Positions 5,657-6,529 of a stretch of 6,529 bases of DNA are shown here, piece by piece. The stretch's first letter is position 1. The number at the start of each line of letters is the position of its first letter. Location of the stretch: the NCBI GenBank assembly GCA_913774795.1, contig CAJYIL010000594.1, positions 1-6,529 of the forward strand, in the 5' to 3' direction. Source of the DNA: Pseudobdellovibrionaceae bacterium. Its GTDB lineage: Bacteria > Bdellovibrionota > Bdellovibrionia > Bdellovibrionales > JAMPXM01. The notes beneath the pieces are model-generated. The model saw nothing but the letters and a program-made list of their open reading frames with translations, was not told the origin of the DNA and did no database searches. The translations under genes and the position numbers were made by a program.

Positions 5657-6420
5657 GGAGTCACTTCGTCAGCCGTGGTGCCGGCTTCAAGTTGCGCTTT
5701 CGTGCAGCCGAATCGACGCTCTCGTTTTGCGAAGTGTTCGAACGCTTTCAAAAGTTCGGCTTTTTCGAAGTCTGGCCACATCGTCTCTGTGACATAAAGC
5801 TCGCTGTAAGCCGCCTGCCAGAGCATGAAATTCGAAAGTCTAAATTCACCGCTGGTGCGAATGATCAAATCCGGATCAGGCATGTGAGACGTCTGGAGTT
5901 TTGAAGAGAGCGCCTCTTCGGTAATGTCGTCGGCGCTCATGCGGCCGGCGGCAACATCGAGCGCGAGAGCTTTGGCGGCGTTAGCGATCTCTTGGCGTCC
6001 GCCGTACGAAAGCGCGAACGTGAGCGACATTCCTGTGCACGCACTTGTCGCCGCCATCGTCTTCTCAACTTCTTCGAGAACCGGTGCGGGGAGCCGAGAG
6101 ACATCTCCGATCACCGAGAAGCGAATATTGTTGCGAACGAGATTGAGTCTCTCTTTGCGCATGTGACGACCCAGCAAAAGCATCAGAAACGAAACTTCTG
6201 CGCGCGGTCGTTTCCAGTTCTCTGTCGAGAAGGCATACAGCGTGAGTTGATCGAGACCTAAACCTGCGCATGTTTCGATCGTTTGCTTGGCGATTCGTGC
6301 GCCACGCAAATGACCGAAGGCGCGGTCGCGACCACGCATCTCGGCCCAGCGGCCATTGCCGTCCATGATGATCGCAACATGCGAAGGGAGACGAGAGCCC
6401 CCAAAGGAAGCTGGCGCCAT
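5653..6420 (-). CDS. uppS: Undecaprenyl diphosphate synthase (cis-prenyltransferase)
   Basis: UppS condenses eight isopentenyl diphosphates onto farnesyl diphosphate to make the C55 carrier for peptidoglycan and O-antigen synthesis. It is a cytoplasmic, membrane-associated homodimer. The 255-residue length is typical. Seen: HVAIIMDGNGRWA (14-26) with catalytic Asp20, FGH at 35-37, FSTENWKRP at 64-72, ALSYGGRQEI at 136-145, PDPDLIIRTSGE (181-192), then RLSNFMLWQ (194-202) and WPDF (215-218). All five family regions are intact. In RTSGEFRLSNF the position held by His in E. coli is Phe193; this site varies among homologues. The ATG at 6420 shares one base with the frr stop (TGATG), and no good ribosome site is seen upstream other than AAAGAG inside frr, so coupled translation is likely. 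cdsA follows with a 4-base overlap. Confidence 0.97.
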   Translation of the reverse strand: MAPASFGGSRLPSHVAIIMDGNGRWAEMRGRDRAFGHLRGARIAKQTIETCAGLGLDQLTLYAFSTENWKRPRAEVSFLMLLLGRHMRKERLNLVRNNIRFSVIGDVSRLPAPVLEEVEKTMAATSACTGMSLTFALSYGGRQEIANAAKALALDVAAGRMSADDITEEALSSKLQTSHMPDPDLIIRTSGEFRLSNFMLWQAAYSELYVTETMWPDFEKAELLKAFEHFAKRERRFGCTKAQLEAGTTADEVTP

Positions 6421-6529
6421 CAGATCGTCATGATCTCTTTTTCTTTTTCAGCCGAAAGCTTGTCGGCCTTTTCGATGTACGAGTCAGTGAGCTTTTGAAC
6501 TTCGTCTTGAGCGCGCTTGTTCTCGTCTT
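6420..6529 (-). CDS. frr: Ribosome recycling factor, C-terminal fragment (window edge)
   Basis: Only the last 35 codons and the stop are present; the rest lies beyond the right edge. The frame reads DENKRAQDEVQKLTDSYIEK and then ADKLSAEKEKEIMTI before TGA. This matches the closing helix of RRF: the RRAQD-x-VQKLTD-x-YI core and the EKEIM ending are characteristic. RRF with EF-G splits post-termination ribosomes in the cytoplasm. The frr-uppS order with a one-base overlap is common in bacteria and supports the call despite the short length. The truncation is an effect of the window, not a pseudogene. Confidence 0.93.
   Translation of the reverse strand, partial: DENKRAQDEVQKLTDSYIEKADKLSAEKEKEIMTI

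Overview
All eight protein genes that can be supported lie on the minus strand, so the window reads from right to left. The gene set (ribosome recycling factor, undecaprenyl diphosphate synthase, CDP-diglyceride synthase, RseP, TsaB and a MinD/ParA-type ATPase) is a housekeeping block of a Gram-negative bacterium. The MinD-like protein resembles deltaproteobacteria-type sequences in its C-terminal part, and two small Sec-exported proteins of unfamiliar type are present. Together these suggest a member of the former deltaproteobacteria, with Bdellovibrionota the best guess. This is an inference from gene order and protein style, not a proven placement. The DNA is moderately GC-rich. No mobile element, CRISPR array, tRNA or rRNA was seen.

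Right part (6529 down to 4850): the last 35 codons of frr, then uppS, then cdsA. frr and uppS share one base (TGATG). uppS and cdsA overlap by four bases (ATGA). The three genes therefore form a tight, translationally coupled unit linking translation to lipid-carrier and phospholipid synthesis.

Middle part (4849 down to 3349): two short genes for exported proteins sit where many Gram-negative bacteria continue directly to dxr and/or rseP. The first (4165-4797) carries a Cys-His-Asp pattern and local motifs that match eukaryotic-type protein N-terminal glutamine amidohydrolase (NTAQ1), but behind a signal peptide. The second (3494-4066) is an unrecognised secreted protein with four cysteines; its mature N-terminus is predicted to be glutamine whichever signal-peptidase site is used. 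Their proximity suggests, but does not prove, a functional link. This pair is the most interesting content of the window.

Left part (3348 down to 1): rseP, encoding a site-2 intramembrane protease with three apparent PDZ domains rather than two; tsaB, encoding a partner in tRNA t6A synthesis and overlapping rseP by one base; and a MinD/ParA-type ATPase gene that runs off the left edge. The 145-base gap upstream of rseP contains several inverted repeats and is the largest non-coding stretch. It may separate two transcription units.
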